A stretch of 64,000 nt of DNA from Auanema rhodensis (lineage: Eukaryota > Nematoda > Chromadorea > Rhabditida > Rhabditidae), in the NCBI GenBank assembly GCA_964057225.1, contig OZ059899.1, positions 20,592,501 through 20,656,500 on the forward strand, in the 5' to 3' direction. Both the position numbers and the translations under genes were made by a program. Positions 9,501 to 22,500 of this stretch are shown here, one piece after another (positions within the stretch are counted from its first letter, which is position 1; the number at the start of each line of letters is the position of its first letter). The notes beneath the pieces are model-generated. The model ran no database searches, was not told the origin of the DNA, and was given only the letters and a program-made list of their open reading frames with translations.

Positions 9501-12500
9501 TCCTTTTTTCAAGGCAAAGACGATGGACAATGTTATTCAACGAAAAAATTAATTCTGCAGGGTGAAAATCGAGGATATAAGTGTGAACTTATATCAGTTG
9601 ATATCTCGGTGCATTTTTAAGCTAGCGCAAATCTGATAACACAGATCGACGCAGCTTAAAAATCCGCATCGAATGCACTATACTGCATTGAGAAACGCTT
9701 AATACAAAAGTTAGTTATGATCGTTTGAAAAATGATGCATTACTGTAAGTTGAGTTTCCATGTACACTCAACATTGCTTCCAAAAACATTTTGACAAAAA
9801 TTTTTCCGAAAAATTTCAAAATAATTTCGCGAAAAGTAGATGTTTTTAGATTCCTTTTTTCAAGGCAAAGACGATGGACAATGTTATTCAACGAAAAAAT
9901 TAATTCTGCAGGGTGAAAATCGAGGATATAAGTGTGAACTTATATCAGTTGATATCTCGGTGCATTTTTAAGCTAGCGCAAATCTGATAACACAGATCGA
10001 CGCAGCTTAAAAATCCGCATCGAATGCACTATACTGCATTGAGAAACGCTTAATACAAAAGTTAGTTATGATCGTTTGAAAAATGATGCATTAGTGTATG
10101 TTGAGTTTCCATGTACACTCAACATTGCTTCCAAAAACATTTTGACAAAAATTTTTCCGAAAAATTTCAAAATAATTTCGCAAAAAGTAGGTGTTTTTAG
10201 ATTCCTTTTTTCAAGGCAAAGACGATGGACAATGTTATTCAACGAAAAAATTAATTCTGCAGGGTGAAAATCGAGGATATAAGTGTGAACTTATATCAGT
10301 TGATATCTCGGTGCATTTTTAAGCTAGCGCAAATCTGATAACACAGATCGACGCAGCTTAAAAATCCGCATCGAATGCACTATACTGCATTGAGAAACGC
10401 TTAATACAAAAGTTAGTTATGATCGTTTGAAAAATGATGCATTACTGTAAGTTGAGTTTCCATGTACACTCAACATTGCTTCCAAAAACATTTTGACAAA
10501 AATTTTTCCGAAAAATTTCAAAATAATTTCGCGAAAAGTAGATGTTTTTAGATTCCTTTTTTCAAGGCAAAGACGATGGACAATGTTATTCAACGAAAAA
10601 ATTAATTCTGCAGGGTGAAAATCGAGGATATAAGTGTGAACTTATATCAGTTGATATCTCGGTGCATTTTTAAGCTAGCGCAAATCTGATAACACAGATC
10701 GACGCAGCTTAAAAATCCGCATCGAATGCACTATACTGCATTGAGAAACGCTTAATACAAAAGTTAGTTATGATCGTTTGAAAAATGATGCATTAGTGTA
10801 TGTTGAGTTTCCATGTACACTCAACATTGCTTCCAAAAACATTTTGACAAAAATTTTTCCGAAAAATTTCAAAATAATTTCGCAAAAAGTAGGTGTTTTT
10901 AGATTCCTTTTTTCAAGGCAAAGACGATGGACAATGTTATTCAACGAAAAAATTAATTCTGCAGGGTGAAAATCGAGGATATAAGTGTGAACTTATATCA
11001 GTTGATATCTCGGTGCATTTTTAAGCTAGCGCAAATCTGATAACACAGATCGACGCAGCTTAAAAATCCGCATCGAATGCACTATACATCATTGAAAAAC
11101 ATTTAATACAAAAATTAGTTATGATCGTTTGAAAAATGATGCATTAGTGTATATTGAGATTCCATGTACACTCAACATAGCTTCCAAAAACATTTTGACA
11201 AAAATTTTTCCGAAAAATTTCAAGATAAATTCGCAAAAAGTAGATGTTTTTAGATTCCTTTTTTCAAGGCAAAGACGATGGACAATGTTATTCAACGAAA
11301 AAATTAATTCTGCAGGGTGAAAATCGAGGATATAAGTGTGAACTTATATCAGTTGATATCTCGGTGCATTTTTAAGCTAGCGCAAATCTGATAACACAGA
11401 TCGACGCTGCTTAAAAATTCGCATCGAATGCACTATACTACATTGAGAAACGCTTGATACAAAAATTAGGTATGATCGTTTGAAAAATGATGCATTAGTG
11501 TATGTTGAGTTTCCATGTACACTCAACATAGCTTCCAAAAACATTTTGACAAAAATTTTTCCGAAAAATTTCGAAATAAATTCGCAAAAAGTAGATGTTT
11601 TTAGATTCCTTTTTTCAAGGCAAAGACGATGGACAATGTTATTCATCGAAAAAATTAATTCTGCAGGGTGAAAATCGAGGATATAAGTGTGAACTTATAT
11701 CAGTTGATATCTCGGTGCATTTTTAAGCTAGCGCAAATCTGATAACACAGATCGACGCAGCTTAAAAATCCGCATCGAATGCATTATACTACATTGAGAA
11801 ACGCTTAATACAAAAATTAGTTATGATCGTTTGAAAAATGATGCATTAGTGTATGTTGAGTTTCCATGTACACTCAACATTGCTTCCAAAAACATTTTGA
11901 CAAAAATTTTTCCGAAAAATTTCGAAATAAATTCGCAAAAAGTAGGTGTTTTTAGATTCCTTTTTTCAAGGCAAAGACGATGGACAATGTTATTCAACGA
12001 AAAAATTAATTCTGCAGGGTGAAAATCGAGGATATAAGTGTGAACTTATATCAGTTGATATCTCGGTGCATTTTTAAGCTAGCGCAAATCTGATAACACA
12101 GATCGACGCAGCTTAAAAATCCGCATCGAATGCACTATACTGCATTGAGAAACGCTTAATACAAAAGTTAGTTATGATCGTTTGAAAAATGATGCATTAC
12201 TGTAAGTTGAGTTTCCATGTACACTCAACATTGCTTCCAAAAACATTTTGACAAAAATTTTTCCGAAAAATTTCAAAATAATTTCGCGAAAAGTAGATGT
12301 TTTTAGATTCCTTTTTTCAAGGCAAAGACGATGGACAATGTTATTCAACGAAAAAATTAATTCTGCAGGGTGAAAATCGAGGATATAAGTGTGAACTTAT
12401 ATCAGTTGATATCTCGGTGCATTTTTAAGCTAGCGCAAATCTGATAACACAGATCGACGCAGCTTAAAAATCCGCATCGAATGCACTATACTGCATTGAG

Positions 12501-12883
12501 AAACGCTTAATACAAAAGTTAGTTATGATCGTTTGAAAAATGATGCATTAGTGTATGTTGAGTTTCCATGTACACTCAACATTGCTTCCAAAAACATTTT
12601 GACAAAAATTTTTCCGAAAAATTTCAAAATAATTTCGCAAAAAGTAGGTGTTTTTAGATTCCTTTTTTCAAGGCAAAGACGATGGACAATGTTATTCAAC
12701 GAAAAAATTAATTCTGCAGGGTGAAAATCGAGGATATAAGTGTGAACTTATATCAGTTGATATCTCGGTGCATTTTTAAGCTAGCGCAAATCTGATAACA
12801 CAGATCGACGCAGCTTAAAAATCCGCATCGAATGCACTATACTACATTGAGAAACGCTTGATACAAAAATTAGGTATGATCGT
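6565..12883 (+). repeat. 18-monomer higher-order unit
   Basis: The monomer order is D', D, C, B, D, E, F, G, H, G, H, G, H, E', J, K, G, H. D' differs from D by CATTGC for CATAGC, E' (11129) has TTTCAAGATAAATTCGC, and J (11480) has TTCATCGAAAAA. The next copy of the opening eight monomers starts at 12884, which is 6319 bases on, or 18 monomers plus the extra T of the B monomer. The order then follows with one H missing and departs after J. A third copy starts at 23064. Monomers at corresponding places are far more alike than neighbours, the hallmark of higher-order organisation. Confidence 0.88.
9023..11128 (+). repeat. Three G-H dimers (702-bp period)
   Basis: Monomers at 9023, 9725 and 10427 (class G, with CATTACTGTAAG and TTTCGCGAAAAG) alternate with monomers at 9374, 10076 and 10778 (class H, with TTTCGCAAAAAGTAGGTG). 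The result is a perfect alternation with a 702-bp period nested in the 18-monomer unit. The same alternation recurs at 15693-17096, 19905-21308 and 25522-27627 with two or three dimers, so dimer number varies between HOR copies. Confidence 0.9.
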
Positions 12884-15800
12884 TTGAAAAATGATGCATT
12901 AGTGTATATTGAGTTTCCATGTACACTCAACATTGCTTCCAAAAACATTTTGACAAAAATTTTTCCGAAAAATTTCGAAATAAATTCGCAAAAAGTAGGT
13001 GTTTTTAGATTCCTTTTTTCAAGGCAAAGACGATGGACAATGTTATTCAACGAAAAAATTAATTCTGCAGGGTGAAAATCGAGGATATAAGTGTGAACTT
13101 ATATCAGTTGATATCTCGGTGCATTTTTAAGCTAGCGCAAATCTGATAACACAGATCGACGCAGCTTAAAAATCCGCATCGAATGCACTATACTACATTG
13201 AGAAACGCTTGATACAAAAATTAGGTATGATCGTTTGAAAAATGATGCATTAGTGTATATTGAGTTTCCATGTACACTCAACATAGCTTCCAAAAACATT
13301 TTGACAAAAATTTTTCCGAAAAATTTCGAAATAAATTCGCAAAAAGTAGGTGTTTTTAGATTCCTTTTTTCAAGGCAAAGACGATGGACAATGTTATTCA
13401 ACGAAAAAATTAATTCTGCAGGGTGAAAATCGAGGATATAAGTGTGAACTTATATCAGTTGATATCTCGGTGCATTTTTAAGCTAGCGCAAATCTGATAA
13501 CACAGATCGACGCAGCTTAAAAATCCGCATCGAATGCACTATACATCATTGAGAAACGTTTAATACAAAAATTAGTTATGATCGTTTGAAAAATGATGCA
13601 TTAGTGTATATTGAGTTTCCATGTACACTCAACATAGCTTCCAAAAACATTTTGACAAAAATTTTTCCGAAAAATTTCGAAATAAATTCGCAAAAAGTAG
13701 GTGTTTTTAGATTCCTTTTTTTAAGGCAAAGACGATGGACAATGTTATTCAACGAAAAAATTAATTCTGCAGGGTGAAAATCGAGGATATAAGTGTGAAC
13801 TTATATCAGTTGATATCTCGGTGCATTTTTAAGCTAGCGCAAATCTGATAACACAGATCGACGCAGCTTAAAAATCCGCATCGAATGTACTATACTGCAT
13901 TGAGAAACGCTTAATACAAAAGTTAGTTATGATCGTTTGAAAAATGATGCATTAGTGTATGTTGAGTTTCCATGTACACTCAAAATTGCTTCCAAAAACA
14001 TTTTGACAAAAATTTTTCCGAAAAATTTTAAAATAATTTCGCAAAAAGTAGGTGTTTTTAGATTCCTTTTTTTCAAGGCAAAGACGATGGACAATGTTAT
14101 TCAACGAAAAAATTAATTCTGCAGGGTGAAAATCGAGGATATAAGTGTGAACTTATATCAGTTGATATCTCGGTGCATTTTTAAGCTAGCGCAAATCTGA
14201 TAACACAGATCGACGCAGCTTAAAAATCCGCATCGAATGCACTATACTACATTGAGAAACGCTTGATACAAAAATTAGGTATGATCGTTTGAAAAATGAT
14301 GCATTAGTGTATATTGAGTTTCCATGTACACTCAACATAGCTTCCAAAAACATTTTGACAAAAATTTTTCCGAAAAATTTCGAAATAAATTCGCAAAAAG
14401 TAGGTGTTTTTAGATTCCTTTTTTCAAGGCAAAGACGATGGACAATGTTATTCAACGAAAAAATTAATTCTGCAGGGTGAAAATCGAGGATATAAGTGTG
14501 AACTTATATCAGTTGATATCTCGGTGCATTTTTAAGCTAGCGCAAATCTGATAACACAGATCGACGCAGCTTAAAAATCCGCATCGAATGCACTATACAT
14601 CATTGAGAAACATTTAATACAAAAATTAGTTATGATCGTTTGAAAAATGATGCATTAGTGTATATTGAGATTCCATGTACACTCAACATAGCTTCCAAAA
14701 ACATTTTGACAAAAATTTTTCCGAAAAATTTCGAAATAAATTCGCAAAAAGTAGATGTTTTTAGATTCCTTTTTTCAAGGCAAAGACGATGGACAATGTT
14801 ATTCAACGAAAAAATTAATTCTGCAGGGTGAAAATCGAGGATATAAGTGTGAACTTATATCAGTTGATATCTCGGTGCATTTTTAAGCTAGCGCAAATCT
14901 GATAACACAGATCGACGCAGCTTAAAAATCCGCATCGAATGCACTATACTACATTGAGAAACGCTTGATACAAAAATTAGGTATGATCGTTTGAAAAATG
15001 ATGCATTAGTGTATATTGAGTTTCCATGTACACTCAACATAGCTTCCAAAAACATTTTGACAAAAATTTTTCCGAAAAATTTCGAAATAAATTCGCAAAA
15101 AGTAGATGTTTTTAGATTCCTTTTTTCAAGGCAAAGACGATGGACAATGTTATTCAACGAAAAAATTAATTCTGCAGGGTGAAAATCGAGGATATAAGTG
15201 TGAACTTATATCAGTTGATATCTCGGTGCATTTTTAAGCTAGCGCAAATCTGATAACACAGATCGACGCAGCTTAAAAATCCGCATCGAATGCACTATAC
15301 TGCATTGAGAAACGCTTAATACAAAAGTTAGTTATGATCGTTTGAAAAATGATGCATTACTGTAAGTTGAGTTTCCATGTACACTCAACATTGCTTCCAA
15401 AAACATTTTGACAAAAATTTTTCCGAAAAATTTCAAAATAATTTCGCGAAAAGTAGATGTTTTTAGATTTCTTTTTTCAAGGCAAAGACGATGGACAATG
15501 TTATTCAACGAAAAAATTAATTCTGCAGGGTGAAAATCGAGGATATAAGTGTGAACTTATATCAGTTGATATCTCGGTGCATTTTTAAGCTAGCGCAAAT
15601 CTGATAACACAGATCGACGCAGCTTAAAAATCCGCATCGAATGCACTATACTGCATTGAGAAACGCTTAATACAAAAGTTAGTTATGATCGTTTGAAAAA
15701 TGATGCATTACTGTAAGTTGAGTTTCCATGTACACTCAACATTGCTTCCAAAAACATTTTGACAAAAATTTTTCCGAAAAATTTCAAAATAATTTCGCGA

Positions 15801-18800
15801 AAAGTAGATGTTTTTAGATTCCTTTTTTCAAGGCAAAGACGATGGACAATGTTATTCAACGAAAAAATTAATTCTGCAGGGTGAAAATCGAGGATATAAG
15901 TGTGAACTTATATCAGTTGATATCTCGGTGCATTTTTAAGCTAGCGCAAATCTGATAACACAGATCGACGCAGCTTAAAAATCCGCATCGAATGCACTAT
16001 ACTGCATTGAGAAACGCTTAATACAAAAGTTAGTTATGATCGTTTGAAAAATGATGCATTAGTGTATGTTGAGTTTCCATGTACACTCAACATTGCTTCC
16101 AAAAACATTTTGACAAAAATTTTTCCGAAAAATTTCAAAATAATTTCGCAAAAAGTAGGTGTTTTTAGATTCCTTTTTTCAAGGCAAAGACGATGGACAA
16201 TGTTATTCAACGAAAAAATTAATTCTGCAGGGTGAAAATCGAGGATATAAGTGTGAACTTATATCAGTTGATATCTCGGTGCATTTTTAAGCTAGCGCAA
16301 ATCTGATAACACAGATCGACGCAGCTTAAAAATCCGCATCGAATGCACTATACTGCATTGAGAAACGCTTAATACAAAAGTTAGTTATGATCGTTTGAAA
16401 AATGATGCATTACTGTAAGTTGAGTTTCCATGTACACTCAACATTGCTTCCAAAAACATTTTGACAAAAATTTTTCCGAAAAATTTCAAAATAATTTCGC
16501 GAAAAGTAGATGTTTTTAGATTCCTTTTTTCAAGGCAAAGACGATGGACAATGTTATTCAACGAAAAAATTAATTCTGCAGGGTGAAAATCGAGGATATA
16601 AGTGTGAACTTATATCAGTTGATATCTCGGTGCATTTTTAAGCTAGCGCAAATCTGATAACACAGATCGACGCAGCTTAAAAATCCGCATCGAATGCACT
16701 ATACTGCATTGAGAAACGCTTAATACAAAAGTTAGTTATGATCGTTTGAAAAATGATGCATTAGTGTATGTTGAGTTTCCATGTACACTCAACATTGCTT
16801 CCAAAAACATTTTGACAAAAATTTTTCCGAAAAATTTCAAAATAATTTCGCAAAAAGTAGGTGTTTTTAGATTCCTTTTTTCAAGGCAAAGACGATGGAC
16901 AATGTTATTCAACGAAAAAATTAATTCTGCAGGGTGAAAATCGAGGATATAAGTGTGAACTTATATCAGTTGATATCTCGGTGCATTTTTAAGCTAGCGC
17001 AAATCTGATAACACAGATCGACGCAGCTTAAAAATCCGCATCGAATGCACTATACATCATTGAAAAACATTTAATACAAAAATTAGTTATGATCGTTTGA
17101 AAAATGATGCATTAGTGTATATTGAGATTCCATGTACACTCAACATAGCTTCCAAAAACATTTTGACAAAAATTTTTCCGAAAAATTTCAAGATAAATTC
17201 GCAAAAAGTAGATGTTTTTAGATTCCTTTTTTCAAGGCAAAGACGATGGACAATGTTATTCAACGAAAAAATTAATTCTGCAGGGTGAAAATCGAGGATA
17301 TAAGTGTGAACTTATATCAGTTGATATCTCGGTGCATTTTTAAGCTAGCGCAAATCTGATAACACAGATCGACGCTGCTTAAAAATTCGCATCGAATGCA
17401 CTATACTACATTGAGAAACGCTTGATACAAAAATTAGGTATGATCGTTTGAAAAATGATGCATTAGTGTATGTTGAGTTTCCATGTACACTCAACATAGC
17501 TTCCAAAAACATTTTGACAAAAATTTTTCCGAAAAATTTCGAAATAAATTCGCAAAAAGTAGATGTTTTTAGATTCCTTTTTTCAAGGCAAAGACGATGG
17601 ACAATGTTATTCATCGAAAAAATTAATTCTGCAGGGTGAAAATCGAGGATATAAGTGTGAACTTATATCAGTTGATATCTCGGTGCATTTTTAAGCTAGC
17701 GCAAATCTGATAACACAGATCGACGCAGCTTAAAAATCCGCATCGAATGCATTATACTACATTGAGAAACGCTTAATACAAAAATTAGTTATGATCGTTT
17801 GAAAAATGATGCATTAGTGTATGTTGAGTTTCCATGTACACTCAACATTGCTTCCAAAAACATTTTGACAAAAATGTTTCCGAAAAATTTCAAAATAATT
17901 TCGCGAAAAGTAGATGTTTTTAGATTCCTTTTTTCAAGGCAAAGACGATGGACAATGTTATTCAACGAAAAAATTATTTCTGCAGGGTGAAAATCGAGGA
18001 TATAAGTGTGAACTTATATCAGTTGATATCTCGGTGCATTTTTAAGCTAGCGCAAATCTGATAACACAGATCGACGCAGCTTAAAAATCCGCATCGAATG
18101 CACTATACTACATTGAGAAACGCTTAATACAAAAATTAGTTATGATCGTTTGAAAAAAGATGCATTAGTGTATGTTGAGTTTCCATGTACACTCAACATT
18201 GCTTCCAAAAACATTTTGACAAAAATTTTTCCGAAAAATTTCAAAATAATTTCGCAAAAAGTAGATGTTTTTAGATTCCTTTTTTCATGGCAAAGACGAT
18301 GGACAAAGTTATTCAACGAAAAAATTAATTCTGCAGGGTGAAAATCGAGGATATAAGTGTGAACTTATATCAGTTGATATCTCGGTGCATTTTTAAGCTA
18401 GCGCAAATCTGATAACACAGATCGACGCAGCTTAAAAATCCGCATCGAATGCACTATACTACATTGAGAAACGCTTGATACAAAAATTAGTTATGATCGT
18501 TTGAAAAAAGATGCATTAGTGTATGTTGAGTTTCCATGTACACTCAACATTGCTTCCAAAAACATTTTGACAAAAATTTTTCCAAAAAATTTCAAAATAA
18601 TTTCGCAAAAAGTAAAAGTTTTTAGATTCCTTTTTCCAAGGCAAAGACGATGGACAATGTTATTCAACGAAAAAATTAATTCTGCATGGTGAAAATCGAG
18701 GATATAAGTGTGAACTTATATCAGTTGATATCTCGGTGCATTTTTAAGCTAGCGCAAATCTGATAACACAGATCGACGCAGCTTAAAAATCCGCATCGAA

Positions 18801-19202
18801 TGCACTATACTACATTGAAAAACGCTTGATACAAAAATTAGGTATGATCGTTTGAAAAAAGATGCATTAGTGTATGTTGAGTTTCCATGTACACTCAACA
18901 TTGCTTCCAAAAACATTTTTACAAAAATTTTTCCGAAGAATTTCGAAATAATTTCGCAAAAAGTAGATGTTTTTAGATTCCTTTTTTCAAGGCAAAGACG
19001 ATGGACATTGTTATTCAACGAAAAAATTGATTCTGCAGGGTGAAAATCGAGGATATAAGTGTGAACTTATATCAGTTGATATCTCGGTGCATTTTTAAGC
19101 TAGCGCAAATCTGATAACACAGATCGACGCAGCCTAAAAATCCGCATCGAATGCACTATACTATATTAAAAAACGCTTAATACAAAAATTAGTTATGATC
19201 GT
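9374..19202 (+). repeat. 10-kb higher-order repeat, copy I
   Basis: The 28 monomers from 9374 to 19202 match those of 19554-29733 in class and order. The offset is 10,180 bases for 9374-15692 and 10,531 bases for 15693-19202. The change of exactly 351 bases reflects one H monomer (25873-26223 in copy II) that is absent here, leaving two G monomers side by side at 15342 and 15693. I spotted only a handful of base differences between the copies, for example GATTTCTTTT near 15467 here and CGGTGAATTT near 24351 in copy II. The duplication spans the boundary between left-type and right-type monomers. Confidence 0.9.
17799..19202 (+). repeat. Island of right-type monomers (classes L, M, N, O)
   Basis: Four monomers at 17799, 18150, 18501 and 18852 belong to the families that fill the window right of 28.3 kb. 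They carry AAAAATGTTTCC (L), CTTTTTTCATGG with GACAAAGTT (M), GTAAAAGTTTTTAG with CTGCATGG (N), and CATTTTTAC with GGACATTG and AATTGATTC (O). The set reappears at 28330-29733 at the end of copy II. Its presence inside left-type sequence is explained by the 10-kb duplication and needs no insertion. Confidence 0.88.
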
Positions 19203-19553
19203 TTGAAAAAAGATGCATTAGTGTATGTTGAGTTTCCATGTACACTCAACATTGCTTCCAAAAACATTTTGACAAAAATTTTTCCGAAAAATTTCAAAAT
19301 AATTTCGCAAAAAGTAGGTGTTTTTAGATTCCTTTTTTCAAGGCAAAGACGATGGACAATGTTATTCAACGAAAAAATTAATTCTGCAGGGTGAAAATCG
19401 AGGATATAAGTGTGAACTTATATCAGTTGATATCTCGGTGCATTTTTAAGCTAGCGCAAATCTGATAACACAGATCGACGCAGCTTAAAAATCCGCATCG
19501 AATGCACTATACTGCATTGAGAAACGCTTAATACAAAAGTTAGTTATGATCGT
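19203..19553 (+). repeat. Recombinant monomer at the duplication junction
   Basis: The left end reads TTGAAAAAAGATG and is preceded by CAGCCTAAAAATCC and TATATTAAAAAACGC, exactly as at the class Q monomers of 29734 and 33595. The right part reads TTTCAAAATAATTTCGC, then AAAAAGTAGGTG, and is followed by TACTGCATTG, as in class H. Class Q would read TTTCAGAATAA and CCTTCTTTTAAGG. The switch falls between about 19213 and 19297. A Q/H chimera at this point is what unequal crossing over between the end of one 10-kb unit and the start of another would leave. Confidence 0.8.
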
Positions 19554-22500
19554 TTGAAAAATGATGCATTAGTGTATGTTGAGTTTCCATGTACACTCAA
19601 CATTGCTTCCAAAAACATTTTGACAAAAATTTTTCCGAAAAATTTCAAAATAATTTCGCAAAAAGTAGGTGTTTTTAGATTCCTTTTTTCAAGGCAAAGA
19701 CGATGGACAATGTTATTCAACGAAAAAATTAATTCTGCAGGGTGAAAATCGAGGATATAAGTGTGAACTTATATCAGTTGATATCTCGGTGCATTTTTAA
19801 GCTAGCGCAAATCTGATAACACAGATCGACGCAGCTTAAAAATCCGCATCGAATGCACTATACTGCATTGAGAAACGCTTAATACAAAAGTTAGTTATGA
19901 TCGTTTGAAAAATGATGCATTACTGTAAGTTGAGTTTCCATGTACACTCAACATTGCTTCCAAAAACATTTTGACAAAAATTTTTCCGAAAAATTTCAAA
20001 ATAATTTCGCGAAAAGTAGATGTTTTTAGATTCCTTTTTTCAAGGCAAAGACGATGGACAATGTTATTCAACGAAAAAATTAATTCTGCAGGGTGAAAAT
20101 CGAGGATATAAGTGTGAACTTATATCAGTTGATATCTCGGTGCATTTTTAAGCTAGCGCAAATCTGATAACACAGATCGACGCAGCTTAAAAATCCGCAT
20201 CGAATGCACTATACTGCATTGAGAAACGCTTAATACAAAAGTTAGTTATGATCGTTTGAAAAATGATGCATTAGTGTATGTTGAGTTTCCATGTACACTC
20301 AACATTGCTTCCAAAAACATTTTGACAAAAATTTTTCCGAAAAATTTCAAAATAATTTCGCAAAAAGTAGGTGTTTTTAGATTCCTTTTTTCAAGGCAAA
20401 GACGATGGACAATGTTATTCAACGAAAAAATTAATTCTGCAGGGTGAAAATCGAGGATATAAGTGTGAACTTATATCAGTTGATATCTCGGTGCATTTTT
20501 AAGCTAGCGCAAATCTGATAACACAGATCGACGCAGCTTAAAAATCCGCATCGAATGCACTATACTGCATTGAGAAACGCTTAATACAAAAGTTAGTTAT
20601 GATCGTTTGAAAAATGATGCATTACTGTAAGTTGAGTTTCCATGTACACTCAACATTGCTTCCAAAAACATTTTGACAAAAATTTTTCCGAAAAATTTCA
20701 AAATAATTTCGCGAAAAGTAGATGTTTTTAGATTCCTTTTTTCAAGGCAAAGACGATGGACAATGTTATTCAACGAAAAAATTAATTCTGCAGGGTGAAA
20801 ATCGAGGATATAAGTGTGAACTTATATCAGTTGATATCTCGGTGCATTTTTAAGCTAGCGCAAATCTGATAACACAGATCGACGCAGCTTAAAAATCCGC
20901 ATCGAATGCACTATACTGCATTGAGAAACGCTTAATACAAAAGTTAGTTATGATCGTTTGAAAAATGATGCATTAGTGTATGTTGAGTTTCCATGTACAC
21001 TCAACATTGCTTCCAAAAACATTTTGACAAAAATTTTTCCGAAAAATTTCAAAATAATTTCGCAAAAAGTAGGTGTTTTTAGATTCCTTTTTTCAAGGCA
21101 AAGACGATGGACAATGTTATTCAACGAAAAAATTAATTCTGCAGGGTGAAAATCGAGGATATAAGTGTGAACTTATATCAGTTGATATCTCGGTGCATTT
21201 TTAAGCTAGCGCAAATCTGATAACACAGATCGACGCAGCTTAAAAATCCGCATCGAATGCACTATACATCATTGAAAAACATTTAATACAAAAATTAGTT
21301 ATGATCGTTTGAAAAATGATGCATTAGTGTATATTGAGATTCCATGTACACTCAACATAGCTTCCAAAAACATTTTGACAAAAATTTTTCCGAAAAATTT
21401 CAAGATAAATTCGCAAAAAGTAGATGTTTTTAGATTCCTTTTTTCAAGGCAAAGACGATGGACAATGTTATTCAACGAAAAAATTAATTCTGCAGGGTGA
21501 AAATCGAGGATATAAGTGTGAACTTATATCAGTTGATATCTCGGTGCATTTTTAAGCTAGCGCAAATCTGATAACACAGATCGACGCTGCTTAAAAATTC
21601 GCATCGAATGCACTATACTACATTGAGAAACGCTTGATACAAAAATTAGGTATGATCGTTTGAAAAATGATGCATTAGTGTATGTTGAGTTTCCATGTAC
21701 ACTCAACATAGCTTCCAAAAACATTTTGACAAAAATTTTTCCGAAAAATTTCGAAATAAATTCGCAAAAAGTAGATGTTTTTAGATTCCTTTTTTCAAGG
21801 CAAAGACGATGGACAATGTTATTCATCGAAAAAATTAATTCTGCAGGGTGAAAATCGAGGATATAAGTGTGAACTTATATCAGTTGATATCTCGGTGCAT
21901 TTTTAAGCTAGCGCAAATCTGATAACACAGATCGACGCAGCTTAAAAATCCGCATCGAATGCATTATACTACATTGAGAAACGCTTAATACAAAAATTAG
22001 TTATGATCGTTTGAAAAATGATGCATTAGTGTATGTTGAGTTTCCATGTACACTCAACATTGCTTCCAAAAACATTTTGACAAAAATTTTTCCGAAAAAT
22101 TTCGAAATAAATTCGCAAAAAGTAGGTGTTTTTAGATTCCTTTTTTCAAGGCAAAGACGATGGACAATGTTATTCAACGAAAAAATTAATTCTGCAGGGT
22201 GAAAATCGAGGATATAAGTGTGAACTTATATCAGTTGATATCTCGGTGCATTTTTAAGCTAGCGCAAATCTGATAACACAGATCGACGCAGCTTAAAAAT
22301 CCGCATCGAATGCACTATACTGCATTGAGAAACGCTTAATACAAAAGTTAGTTATGATCGTTTGAAAAATGATGCATTACTGTAAGTTGAGTTTCCATGT
22401 ACACTCAACATTGCTTCCAAAAACATTTTGACAAAAATTTTTCCGAAAAATTTCAAAATAATTTCGCGAAAAGTAGATGTTTTTAGATTCCTTTTTTCAA

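Noticed and set aside
17799-19202. Right-type island as an insertion into left-type sequence
   Set aside because: The island sits at the end of a 10-kb unit that is repeated with the same content at 28330-29733, so tandem duplication explains it without an insertion.
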